Shown here: one piece after another, positions 37,160 to 45,334 of the stretch | How the letters are laid out: each line of letters opens with the position of its first letter | Numbering within the stretch: position 1 is the first letter of the stretch | Assembly: GCA_027493625.1 (NCBI GenBank) | Contig: JAOSKM010000002.1 | Location: 434,001-498,000, forward strand | Reading direction: 5' to 3' | Source of the DNA: Planctomycetota bacterium | GTDB taxonomy: Bacteria > Planctomycetota > UBA8742 > UBA2392 | DNA: 64,000 nt | The notes under the pieces: model-generated | What the model was told of the DNA's origin: nothing | Database searches by the model: none | Seen by the model: only the letters and a program-made list of their open reading frames with translations | Position numbers and translations under genes: made by a program

Positions 37160-38284
37160 TCACGGCTGAAACGACGTGAACTCCGATGCCTTTAGCCAAG
37201 CCAATGCGTCCGCGGCTGAGACCACTGACGCGGGTACCCTGAAGACGCATTGCTGGTGGTGTTCTGAGTCGCCAGTGTTCCGAAGCACAAGCAGAGCATC
37301 ACAGGTTGCTTGAGCCTTGTACAGCAGTTCGAACGAGCCGGTTCGATCCAGGACCAGCGCTTTGCTGTTGTGGAGGTACTGATCAAGCCCGTACCGATCA
37401 ATCAGTCTGGCTTGCACCGATTCGTCAGGCTCCAATTCAATCTCCAGCAGCGTAATGCGCTGTGGTTCAACTACTGCATGCTGTGGGACCCAGCAGCCGT
37501 TGATGGCATGCGCTGCACTACCATCCCCCCACGTCAATGCAGGCCCGTTGAGAGAGTGAGGTCGTCCCAGCTCGTCAAGTTCAGCATATACAGGTGGGTC
37601 GCAGACGACGACATTGTTCCGGCTCAGAACGGCGGAGCGATTGTTGCTCAGCATCGAGAAGAGAGTGGATACGAGTTCACGATCGTGCGTGCTTAGCCGG
37701 AGAACACCTTGCCGACACAGACACTCCAAGGCGCATACCTTGGGCCAAGCGTCTGTCCACAGTGGCGTGACGACAAAGGGTCTGAAGTACCCCCAGAGCA
37801 GCGACATTGGAGAGCATCCATTGAGTCGGAGCTGCAATCGCTCGCTATGGTTGAAGGCGGAGCTCCAGACGCCTCTAGCTATCTCTTCAAGTTCGATTTC
37901 CGCCGCCGTGAATTTGGCGGGGAAGTGTTGTGCGGCGTTGTTGTTCCCCCGGCCCGAATGATCGCTGGCGTCTAGCCATAGATCGTGAGCCCTAGCGCCG
38001 CAGGAATGCAATGCGTTTCGAAACGGGTGTTCGTGCCCATACTTGTGCCCGTAATCCTCCGCTGCCCGAAAGCGGCGAACCGCTATTCGACGGAACTTCT
38101 CCATACCACCAGAAAGCACACTTGCCGCCTCGTGCAGGGAACGCGCGAACATGATGCGGGGCTTCGCCAGGCCAAGCGTGCGGTAGAAGCGGAGGACAGC
38201 GTCGGCGGCGAGATCGTCGTCTTGCCATGCTGCCTTTACGTCCGCGCGAACCGCGTCGATTTGATCCAAATCAAGTACTGGCAT
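37160..38284 (-). CDS. DUF6745-like protein
   Basis: A protein of about 374 residues. The central motif VVVCDPPVYAELDELGRPHS, followed by LNGPALTWGDGSAAHAINGC and a WVP segment, matches my memory of the DUF6745 pattern (CDRP...D..GRPH...GPA..W.DG...G...P). The region ITLLEIELEPDESVQARLID before a Tyr/Leu-rich tail also fits. The molecular function of this family is not known; it is often seen near mobile or polymorphic loci. ATG 38284 is chosen; GTG 38320 would extend it by 12 residues. It is the first gene of a three-gene minus-strand cassette. Confidence 0.7.
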   Translation of the reverse strand: MPVLDLDQIDAVRADVKAAWQDDDLAADAVLRFYRTLGLAKPRIMFARSLHEAASVLSGGMEKFRRIAVRRFRAAEDYGHKYGHEHPFRNALHSCGARAHDLWLDASDHSGRGNNNAAQHFPAKFTAAEIELEEIARGVWSSAFNHSERLQLRLNGCSPMSLLWGYFRPFVVTPLWTDAWPKVCALECLCRQGVLRLSTHDRELVSTLFSMLSNNRSAVLSRNNVVVCDPPVYAELDELGRPHSLNGPALTWGDGSAAHAINGCWVPQHAVVEPQRITLLEIELEPDESVQARLIDRYGLDQYLHNSKALVLDRTGSFELLYKAQATCDALLVLRNTGDSEHHQQCVFRVPASVVSAADALAWLKASEFTSFQP

Positions 38285-38750
38285 GACGGTCGAGTCTCCG
38301 GAGAACTCCGATTGCACCAACGGGCAAACCCGTGGAATCCCGCCAACAGGGTATCAACCCCCGCGACAATCAAGACCTGTGCGAAGCGATGCGGGCAGTA
38401 GGCGGTCCAGAGTGGCTAGCTGGTGCGCTCGCGTACGCAGATCGCTAAGCTGGAAAGCAACTTACAGGAGGGATTGCCCGAGAGTGTTCGGGCACGACAT
38501 GAACAAGGCAACGTAGCGCCAAAACTTCGTTTCTGCGGCCAGCTCAAACCCGCCAGGTTTTTCTCGAAGACCGCAGATGCGTGCGGCGCCCCGATTGGGG
38601 CGTCCCGCGTCTGCTTCTTCATGGGCTCCTGGCGGGGCCTGAGCTGGGGTAGCGTGTGGGCGCTCCTCCCTTTTAAGAGCATTCCTACGCTCTACCCCGC
38701 TGAAACCTTGCTAGTTCCGCGACGTTTGCCATTGCCCCATTGGAGGCAGG
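38285..38750. other. intergenic region with two large inverted repeats
   Basis: This region lies between divergent genes. A long hairpin pairs GCAGATGCG (38573-38581) with CGCGTCTGC (38606-38614), and inside it GGCGCCCC (38585-38592) with GGGGCGTC (38597-38604); the loop is GATT. A second, looser structure pairs GGGGTAG-CGT (38646-38655) with ACG-CT-CTACCCC (38687-38698). The motif GAAACCTTGCTAGTTCC (38702-38718) follows. Short open frames here lack ribosome sites. It could be a bidirectional regulatory region, a terminator pair or a folded RNA. Confidence 0.5.
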
Positions 38751-40172
38751 ATGAACGTACGCGAAGCATTGAATCACATGCTGGCCTCACCGTTGTTCGC
38801 GCGATTTGAGGCCGCTCTTCAGCACAACTCGATCTTCGACGTGTTGGCCGTTGGTACCCGAGAGGTTAGCCATGCTGCGTTCCTTCGGTGGCTGATGAAC
38901 CCGCAGGAGGGGCACGGAGCCGGCGACGTGCCGTTGCGGTTGTTTCTCATGCGGGCGGCGTCCAAGGCAAGTCCCGAAGGAGGCGCGGTCAGTCCTTTGG
39001 ACGTAGACCTGCTAGATTTCGATGGAGCAAGTGCCGAGTGTGAAGTGCACGTCACCGGCATGGTCAACGGCAAGGACACGCCGGGCAGGCTCGACATCCT
39101 TGTTACGTTGCCGGGTGGGGATGGGTCTACGCAGCCGCTGCTGATCGTCGAACACAAGGTCTACGCGGAGCAAAGTGGTCAGCAGACAGAAGTCTATAAG
39201 GAATGGGCGTCAAAGAACCCGCTCAATCAGCCGCACCTTGACGGTGCCCGTCAGCCGCTGCTGGCGTACGTTTGTCCAGACATCACGCTCCAGAGTGCCC
39301 CGCCGGTTGAGCCGTTCATCGTGATCGAGTACGCGGACTTGTCCGCGTGGCTGGATGATGTGCTTGCACACGCCGGTGTTTCTGAACGGGCGAGATTCCT
39401 CATCAACGAATACAAGGCCTGCCTCATCAGGCGCGACCTCTTTGACAATCCCCAGGCTCGCGAACGCCAGGAAGAGCTTGAAAGCGACAAGCAGTGCTCC
39501 GAAGCGATCAAGACACTCAAGGCCAGCCCGACCGAGTTGCGGGGCTTCGACGGCCACGTGAATCGTCACGCGAAGGCGTTCAAGAGGCTCGGGATTGTAC
39601 TCAGTCGCGTGGCTTCTCGGGGTGACGCGGCAACGGTCGTCAGGTTGCGAGAACTTGCGGAGCCGGTGTTCGCAGGAGGTGACTGGGGTATTCAGGGGGG
39701 CACGGGTTCCCTGACGGTTTACTACAAGCCCCTTGGGCGCAGTGTCCGCGATGCCTTTGGCGAAGCTGAGCTGAATCGGCTGGGCAAGCCCTACCTCCAG
39801 TTCTACTTCACGAGGCCGGAGAACGAGATCGGTGTTCTCGACCTGTACGGCGGGATTGTTGGCGGCGACGGCGAAGACCGCAAGCCGATGCAGGCGTGGG
39901 TGAAAGAGTTCTGCGGTATTCTGCGGGAACGGGTACTCAAGAACCTTGACAACAAGGCCAAGAGGGGCAACGGAGTCGCCAAGGTCCGCTTCAGCTTCGC
40001 CGGAATCAAAGACACAGCCGACGACGTGGCCGAAGCCGTGCACGAGCACGAAGCAGAGCTACGCAAGTGCCTGAGCGTGATGGAAGCGCTCAAGGCTGTC
40101 ATAGAGCAGTGGGGAGCCACCGAACTCAAACCTTCGATCCAGAACAACTTTCCTGGAGTAGCCCAAAAATGA
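38751..40172 (+). CDS. PD-(D/E)XK nuclease superfamily protein (PDDEXK_20-like)
   Basis: A 473-residue protein. The N-terminal part shows HAAFLRWLMNP near residue 42, typical of this family. The catalytic core is GRLDILVTL (Asp, near residue 114) and LLIVEHKVYAEQSGQQTEVY (Glu-x-Lys, near 130-150). The C-terminal 200 residues form a separate domain rich in charged residues. Family members are restriction-like nucleases of unknown specificity and are common on islands. The ATG at 38751 has GGAGG upstream and carries the CTTGCTAGTT motif 33 bases before it, like the RecB-type nuclease gene. Confidence 0.82.
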   Translation: MNVREALNHMLASPLFARFEAALQHNSIFDVLAVGTREVSHAAFLRWLMNPQEGHGAGDVPLRLFLMRAASKASPEGGAVSPLDVDLLDFDGASAECEVHVTGMVNGKDTPGRLDILVTLPGGDGSTQPLLIVEHKVYAEQSGQQTEVYKEWASKNPLNQPHLDGARQPLLAYVCPDITLQSAPPVEPFIVIEYADLSAWLDDVLAHAGVSERARFLINEYKACLIRRDLFDNPQARERQEELESDKQCSEAIKTLKASPTELRGFDGHVNRHAKAFKRLGIVLSRVASRGDAATVVRLRELAEPVFAGGDWGIQGGTGSLTVYYKPLGRSVRDAFGEAELNRLGKPYLQFYFTRPENEIGVLDLYGGIVGGDGEDRKPMQAWVKEFCGILRERVLKNLDNKAKRGNGVAKVRFSFAGIKDTADDVAEAVHEHEAELRKCLSVMEALKAVIEQWGATELKPSIQNNFPGVAQK

Positions 40173-40234
40173 CCGGGGCAATCCCCTGTCTACTTGCGGT
40201 CGTATCTGGTCGGACAAAGAGGAGCGGCTCAGCA

Positions 40235-40677
40235 ATGCCAAACGAAGCGTTCGAACGAAAGCCTCAGAGCTTCGGTGGGTGCGCGATATGGGTAGCTGTC
40301 GGTTTGATCGGATTGGCGGCCCTGTGGGCCTTTCGTGAGACCATCTCTGGCTGGTGGTTCCTTGGAGGGTTGTTCCTGTACGTGGTCGTGACGCTGGCGC
40401 TGTATCAGACCGCCAAGGACAACAAGCGCTGGAACCGCTTGATGGAAAAGTACGGCGACCGACAAGCCGTCGAGCGCATCATGAAGCACGTGTACTGGGA
40501 GGGCATGACGGACGAGATGCTACGTGATGCCTTGGGGATCCCGATTCCATGGACGAAAGCCGACAGTCGGGCAAGGGGACCCAGACATGGAAGTACCATC
40601 CGGATGGAAAGAACCGCTTCAAACTCCGCGTCACGGTAACCAATGGCGTCGTGACAGGGTGGCAGCAACGGGAGTAA
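40235..40677 (+). CDS. small membrane protein of unknown function (frameshifted near 40542)
   Basis: The N-terminal part has two predicted transmembrane helices (GCAIWVAVGLIGLAALWAF and WWFLGGLFLYVVVTLALY). A cytoplasmic domain follows, VERIMKHVYWEGMTDEMLRD, then ALGIP. After GIP the frame is lost. Reading continues naturally one frame over as SMDESRQSGKGTQTWKYHP and so on to TGWQQRE with a stop at 40677. Inserting one base at CCGATT (about 40542) restores a protein of about 147 residues. The uncorrected frame ends at 40639 with a basic non-native tail. ATG 40235 has AAAGAGGAG upstream; an earlier ATG at 40169 overlaps the nuclease stop. Confidence 0.65.
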
Positions 40678-40680
40678 ACG

Positions 40681-40839
40681 ATGCCGTGGAGCGCAAAGGA
40701 CTGGGCATACCGCCGACGCGCACTGAAACGCGAAGAAGCCAAGCATGGCTGTTTCGTGCAGTTGCTGTCGTTGGTGCTGTTTGGAGCGGCCTTGTACTAC
40801 GTTGGCAAGGTGCTGGGCGAATGGCTCCATCTATGGTGA
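40681..40839 (+). CDS. small single-pass membrane protein
   Basis: A 52-residue protein: a basic N-terminus (MPWSAKDWAYRRRALKREE) followed by one hydrophobic helix (FVQLLSLVLFGAALYYVGKV). GGGAG lies seven bases before the ATG. The start is three bases after the corrected stop of the preceding membrane protein (40677), which suggests translational coupling of the two. The function is unknown. Confidence 0.6.
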   Translation: MPWSAKDWAYRRRALKREEAKHGCFVQLLSLVLFGAALYYVGKVLGEWLHLW

Positions 40840-40911
40840 GTTGTCCAGGCATCCAAGCCTCCGTGTTTCGCCATGTCTCCAGTGTTCTGGTGTTCTCACG
40901 GAGGCATTGCA

Positions 40912-41133
40912 ATGCAAGGCAAAGCAACCCAGCCACGCGCAACCCGTACGGTCAAGATCGGCGACAACCACCATCGGCTTCTCCGCATCCTCGCTGACCT
41001 GTTGAAGGTGACCCAGCAGGAGGCCTTCGAGCTCAGCGTAGAGCAAACCCTGACCGCGTACCTCGATGGAGAGCCCATCCCCGACATGCCGTTCAAGCAG
41101 TGGCAGCAAGAGGCTTCCACGCTAGTCCTTTAG
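40912..41133 (+). CDS. small protein of unknown function, possible ribbon-helix-helix type
   Basis: A 73-residue protein with one beta-strand-like segment (RTVKIGDNHHRLLRILADLL) followed by helices (VTQQEAFELSVEQTLTAYL). This resembles the order of small ribbon-helix-helix DNA-binding proteins, but there is no firm match. GGAGG lies seven bases before the ATG at 40912. It ends the gene-dense part upstream of the 580-base gap before the defence operon. Confidence 0.6.
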   Translation: MQGKATQPRATRTVKIGDNHHRLLRILADLLKVTQQEAFELSVEQTLTAYLDGEPIPDMPFKQWQQEASTLVL

Positions 41134-41714
41134 CAACGCGCTACTGCCGCAAAAGGCGTTGCTGTTCCCTGTCCCCGCCAGAATCGACTTCCTGCATACG
41201 CTATGCAGACGTACGAGAGCTATCTACAAGCTCCTCCGAATACCGGTATGGCTTCCAGTCGTCAGCATTTCTGGGCCAACCTGTTCCACCTACCTGCAGC
41301 GGCGACCGCTCCATCCTTCGGATGACATAGCTCGCCTAGCCTCCTTGGGACCGCTGTCTGCAGACGTCGCCTGTTAAATCGACGGCACTACCGGCGCGCG
41401 TGCGTCTCGAATCAACAAGCCTCGACAAATCCACCTTTGGGAGGGAGGATGTGCCGATGGCATGGGCGTTACCCGTTTACGGATCGTAATGTACGATCAG
41501 GCGGCGGCGCTTGGTTAGCTTGCATGGCTTGGTCTCGCACGGACTGCACCAAGCCGGCCATCGATGTTCGCACTCGCGTATAGGTGGAGCATGTTCCTAA
41601 GTTGCGATCCGCGAGCTATACATGCGAAGCCCGAACCAGCTTCGCCTCAATCAGCGGGTGGTGTGACGGGCACTACTCCCACTCCGGTGTGGTCCTGGTA
41701 GAGGCAAAAAGTTG
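41134..41714. other. intergenic region upstream of the plus-strand defence operon
   Basis: There is no supported gene in 581 bases. It contains an inverted repeat, GATCGTA-ATG-TACGATC (41482-41498), which could be an operator. Codon-like composition is lost here compared with the neighbours. The promoter for the PLD helicase to kinase operon is expected in this stretch, but no clear -35/-10 pair could be chosen. Confidence 0.5.
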
Positions 41715-42608
41715 ATGGTGCGCGAAGATAGCGATGATCGAGTGCCATTCGCGCCCTCATGGGGCAGCGGAGACTTCCTTTCAAACGCCAAACCGCTGTA
41801 TGTGCTGCCAGCGGATGACCTCGTAGAGGACGTGCTCATTCCGGGGTTTCTCGGTGCAACGTCCGTTGACTGCATGGTCGGCTTCTTCTCCAGCGCCATC
41901 CTAGCTGACCTTGCACCGGGACTTGCTAGCTTTCTTCGCCGGGACGACGCACGTTTGCGGTTGATTGTCAGCCCGTACTTATCGAACGAAGATCAGCTTG
42001 CCCTACTAGCTGGATCCGTAGATCCGACCGACTTAGCTCAACGAGTCATGGAAAGTCAGCTCGTAACGGAGGACGAACTTCAGCGCCACACGTTGAAGTG
42101 TCTGTCGTACCTTCTTTCGGTTGGTCGGATCGAAGTGAAGGTGGCTTTGCTAAAGGACGCGTTATTCCACCCTAAGGTCTGGCTGTTCGGATCGAGTGAA
42201 GGCACGGTCGCAGTGCATGGATCTAGCAACATGACTCGTAGGGCGGTTCGCGGAAATTTCGAGCAAGTGTCTGTCTCGAAGTCCTGGGCTGATCCGACGC
42301 AGCAGTACGTTGCCGAGAAGCTGTCACGACAGTTCGGCAGGTTGTGGCGCAACACCGAAGACGAATGCGTGGTCTTGGACGTGCCCGACGCTGTTCGACT
42401 CAAGCTGCTCCGTGACTACCCCGTAGACAGTCCACCATCAGAGGACGATTTCAGGAAACTCTTTCAAAAAGCCATGTCCCGTGGCACAGAAATGCCAACG
42501 GACGAACCCGTTGTTCTGCAGGAAGGACCGGAATTCCACATTCCCTCTTGGCTGAAGTACGAAGACGGTCCCTACTCCCATCAGGGAAGGCCGTACGAGC
42601 ATGGGTAG
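41715..42608 (+). CDS. PLD-domain part of a PLD/DEAH helicase (frameshifted gene, N-terminal fragment)
   Basis: Residues about 20-190 form a PLD-like domain: YVLPADDLVEDVLIPGFLG, then LRLIVSPYLSNEDQ, and a half HKD motif FHPKVWLFG with VHGSSNMTRRAV. The native sequence ends at YEDGPYSHQG (about 42586). Restoring one G in the GGG at 42584-42586 joins it to KAVRAWVDADFRGTLEMATG in the next frame, the helicase motif I region. The intact gene would therefore make one protein of about 730 residues. The start is taken as ATG 41715 (AGAGG upstream). It is the first gene of the plus-strand defence operon. Confidence 0.78.
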   Translation: MVREDSDDRVPFAPSWGSGDFLSNAKPLYVLPADDLVEDVLIPGFLGATSVDCMVGFFSSAILADLAPGLASFLRRDDARLRLIVSPYLSNEDQLALLAGSVDPTDLAQRVMESQLVTEDELQRHTLKCLSYLLSVGRIEVKVALLKDALFHPKVWLFGSSEGTVAVHGSSNMTRRAVRGNFEQVSVSKSWADPTQQYVAEKLSRQFGRLWRNTEDECVVLDVPDAVRLKLLRDYPVDSPPSEDDFRKLFQKAMSRGTEMPTDEPVVLQEGPEFHIPSWLKYEDGPYSHQGRPYEHG

Positions 42609-43849
42609 ACGCCGACTTTCGTGGAACGCTCGAAATGGCCACGGGATCTGGAAAAACATTGACGTCAATGGTGTGTTCATACCGGTTATGGGAGAAACAC
42701 CGGCCCCTGCTAATCGTTGTTGCGGCGCCGTATGTCCCGCTGATTGAGCAGTGGTGCAGCGAGGTGGAGCACTTCGGGCTCAAACCTCACAACTTGACGA
42801 CTGCCAACGGAGCAGCCGGACGTGCACGCAAGTTACAGGAGCTACGGAGGGCACTGCAACTGGGAGTTTCAAGCGTAGAAGCTGTGATCGTAAGTCACGA
42901 CACCCTCTGCACCGACGAATTCGCCAAAGTAGTATCCACTTTCCCCGGCACCAAACTACTGATTGCCGACGAGGCCCATAACTTGGGAAGGGCACAGTTC
43001 CTCCACAATCCTCCAGATTACTTCGATTTCAGGTTGGCCTTGTCCGCAACTCCCGTTCGCCAGTATGACCCGGAAGGAACCTCTGCGATCTTCGACTTTT
43101 TCGGACCCGTGGTCTTTGCCTTTACTCTGCGTGAGGCCATTGGCACCTGCCTGGTCGAGTATGACTATCATGTTCATACGGTCGACTTGACGCATGACGA
43201 AATGGCTGAATGGGGAGACTTGACTCATGAGATAAGGCAGAACGCTTGGAGGCAGGAGAACGGAAAGCCGGATGACAAGCTAGCGAAATTGTATCGTGAC
43301 CGACGAGCGCTTTTGGAACTTGCGGAAAACAAGCTTCCGTTGCTCGAAAGCCTCCTGATGCAGGAAGATATTCGGAGCCTGAAACACACCTTGATCTACA
43401 CGACTGACAAGGACCCTGATCAGCTCGACAAAGTGAATGCCATCCTCAAGCGCAATGGAGTTCTGTTCCACCAGCTTACGGCACGGGAGACCTCGAGCCG
43501 AGATGCTACGGCACGCATAATCAAAGCTTTTCAAAAAGGCGATATCCAGGTGCTGACAGCGAAGCGGGTTCTTGATGAGGGCGTGAACATTCCACAGATC
43601 AGGAAGGCGTACGTATTGGCCAGCACAACAGTGGAGCGACAGTGGGTTCAAAGAAGGGGCAGACTACTGAGAATTTGTCCGGACATCGGCAAGGCGCATA
43701 GCGTCATTCATGACTTCTTACCGCTTCCACCCGAAATGGATCAAGGTCTCGACGCGGACGCGAAGTCGCTAATCAAGTCCGAATTGCGGCGGATTCAAGA
43801 GTTCGCCAGTCTAGTACGGCGTCAGCTAAGTTTTCCGGCAGTGTGCTGA
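42548..43849 (+). CDS. DEAH helicase part of the PLD/DEAH helicase (C-terminal fragment, end replaced by IS630)
   Basis: SF2 helicase: motif I MATGSGKTLTSM, motif II LLIADEAHNLGR, motif III ALSATPVR, a RAD2-like or SNF2-like C-terminal lobe with VLTAKRVLDEGVNIP, and motif VI RQWVQRRGRLLR. The native frame begins near 42587. At 43815 an IS630 element has replaced the true end, adding RRQLSFPAVC. Deleting the element and one TA copy extends the frame by 24 codons to a stop at 45077. That is 14 bases before the next gene's start, so this gene and the downstream SMC-kinase genes originally formed one operon. Confidence 0.8.
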   Translation: MAEVRRRSLLPSGKAVRAWVDADFRGTLEMATGSGKTLTSMVCSYRLWEKHRPLLIVVAAPYVPLIEQWCSEVEHFGLKPHNLTTANGAAGRARKLQELRRALQLGVSSVEAVIVSHDTLCTDEFAKVVSTFPGTKLLIADEAHNLGRAQFLHNPPDYFDFRLALSATPVRQYDPEGTSAIFDFFGPVVFAFTLREAIGTCLVEYDYHVHTVDLTHDEMAEWGDLTHEIRQNAWRQENGKPDDKLAKLYRDRRALLELAENKLPLLESLLMQEDIRSLKHTLIYTTDKDPDQLDKVNAILKRNGVLFHQLTARETSSRDATARIIKAFQKGDIQVLTAKRVLDEGVNIPQIRKAYVLASTTVERQWVQRRGRLLRICPDIGKAHSVIHDFLPLPPEMDQGLDADAKSLIKSELRRIQEFASLVRRQLSFPAVC

Positions 43850-45000
43850 CCTGATCTGCCGATGCATGGGTATGTCCCTTTTTGGAGCCTGCCCATGCCT
43901 GGTCCTGCACCTGAAGTCACCATTGTACTTTCTGACGCCGAACGCGTCGAGCTTGAGAAGCTGCGCCGCTCCGGCACCGCCGAGGCCCGGCTTTCCCGCC
44001 GCGCCCGCATCGTGCTGCTGGCCGCCGATGGCGAGGCCAACTCGGCCATCTCGCAGAAAGTCGGCCTTGACCGCGAATGCGTGATCGACTGGCGCCGCCG
44101 CTACGCACAAGGCGGCATCATTGCCCTGCACGACAAACCTCGCAGCGGCCGCCCGCCGACCTTTTCCCCCTCTGCACAAGCACTTGCTGCTGGCCCTGGC
44201 CTGCACGCCGCCGTCTGATCACGGCCTGCCGCACACGCACTGGACCGTGCGCCTGCTGGCCTTCATGGCGTTCTCGCTGGCGTTGCTGCCCTCCATCAGC
44301 CACGAGACTGTGCGCGTCTGGCTGGAGGCTGCCGAGATCAAGCCGCACCACTCGCGCTATTGGCTGCACAGCCAGGACCCGGACTTTGACGCGAAGATGC
44401 AGGACGTGGTGGGCCTGTACCTGCATCCGCCGAAGAACTCCGTGGTGCTGTGTTTTGACGAGAAGACCTGCATCCAGGCACTGGAGCGCAGACACCCGGA
44501 CTGGCCGATGCGGCCGGGATCGCCGCAGCGTCGCGAGTTCGAATACATCCGCCACGGCACCCAGGACCTGTTCGCGTCGCTGAACCCGCACACCGGCGAG
44601 GTGTGGGCCGAGTGCCGGGACAGGCACAAGGGCGAAGACGTAGCCGAGCATCTGGCGTGGCTGATCAAGCAGCAGCCCAGGCGCAAGAAGATTCACCTGG
44701 TGCGCGACAACCTCAGTGCGCACAACACCGATGCCGTGAAGAAAGTGATTGCCCGGCACCGGGGCCGCGTGCAGGTGCATGCCACGCCGACCCACGCGAG
44801 CTGGCTGAACATGGTGGAGTTATTCTTCGCTGAGGTAAGCCGCAACGTGATCCGGCGCGGGAACTTCGCGAGCGTGCCCGACCTGCAGCAGAAGCTGCTT
44901 GCCTGGGTCGAGTGGCACAACGAGAATGCCAAGCCGTACAAGTGGACCTACACCGGCCAGCCGCTCACCAAGTAGCTGCCGGAAGACTTAGCTGACGCCG
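43817..45000 (+). mobile_element. IS630-family insertion sequence (1,184 bp)
   Basis: The terminal inverted repeats CGGCGTCAGCTAAGTTTTCC (43817 onward, 25 bp in all to 43841) and their partner at 44976-45000 differ at one position. The element is flanked by TA on both sides (43815-43816 and 45001-45002), the usual IS630/Tc1 target duplication. The original target reads CTAGTACTAG. One transposase gene fills it. It is more GC-rich than the island genes around it, similar to the core region. Confidence 0.92.
43895..44975 (+). CDS. IS630-family transposase (one frameshift near 44166-44170)
   Basis: A DDE transposase of about 360 residues. The N-terminal part (residues 1 to about 92) is a helix-turn-helix region (EANSAISQKVGLDRECVIDW, then GGIIALHDKPRSGRPPTFSP). 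The catalytic part shows CFDEKTCIQALERR (first Asp), LVRDNLSAHNT (second Asp) and WLNMVELFFAEVSRNVI (Glu). The frame changes in TTTTCCCCC at 44162-44170. Removing one C gives the expected continuous FSPLHKHLLLALAC. A programmed frameshift is possible, but a homopolymer error is at least as likely. GGAG precedes the ATG at 43895. Confidence 0.85.
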
Positions 45001-45091
45001 TACTAGCCAGAAACGCCGGCAGGCCAGATGGACCATTGTCGGTGATCGACAAGCTAGTTGGTAGTGCATTCATGTAGCTGGGAGGCGATCA

Positions 45092-45334
45092 GTGCCTTTA
45101 AATGAGCGAAAGATCATCCGGATTATCTTGGAAGAGTGCCAGGAGGTTCCTGAACGCTGCAGTGGATACCGCGAGGAGCTGCTCGACCGAATTTCGAACA
45201 TCATACGCGCTGAGCGTCAACACGCCGTTCACGGGACGAACATCCAGCAGAAGGTGAGCGACCAATGTAGCGCTGCGGGACGATTCTTAGCAGCGGGGCA
45301 AGGCAAGCTTGCTGGGGAGGAGAGTAACTCATGA
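45092..45334 (+). CDS. small protein of unknown function upstream of the SMC-like ATPase
   Basis: An 80-residue, mostly helical protein (ERKIIRIILEECQEVPERCS, then YREELLDRISNIIRAERQH). It starts with GTG at 45092, with GGAGG six bases upstream, and its stop overlaps the SMC gene start by four bases (ATGA). This coupling suggests a stoichiometric partner of the ATPase, as with the small middle components of ABC-type defence systems; that comparison is inference. IS630 lies just upstream, but the original operon can be reconstructed. Confidence 0.7.
   Translation: MPLNERKIIRIILEECQEVPERCSGYREELLDRISNIIRAERQHAVHGTNIQQKVSDQCSAAGRFLAAGQGKLAGEESNS

Noticed and set aside
38423-38809. Plus-strand open frame across the hairpin region before the PDDEXK_20-like gene
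   Set aside because: It overlaps the long inverted repeats and the start of a better supported gene, with no ribosome site and Ser/Arg/Pro-rich composition.
44121-44218. Programmed +1 frameshift between two ORFs of the IS630 transposase
   Set aside because: Not excluded, but the same single-base homopolymer problem occurs in at least four unrelated genes nearby, so an indel is the simpler explanation.
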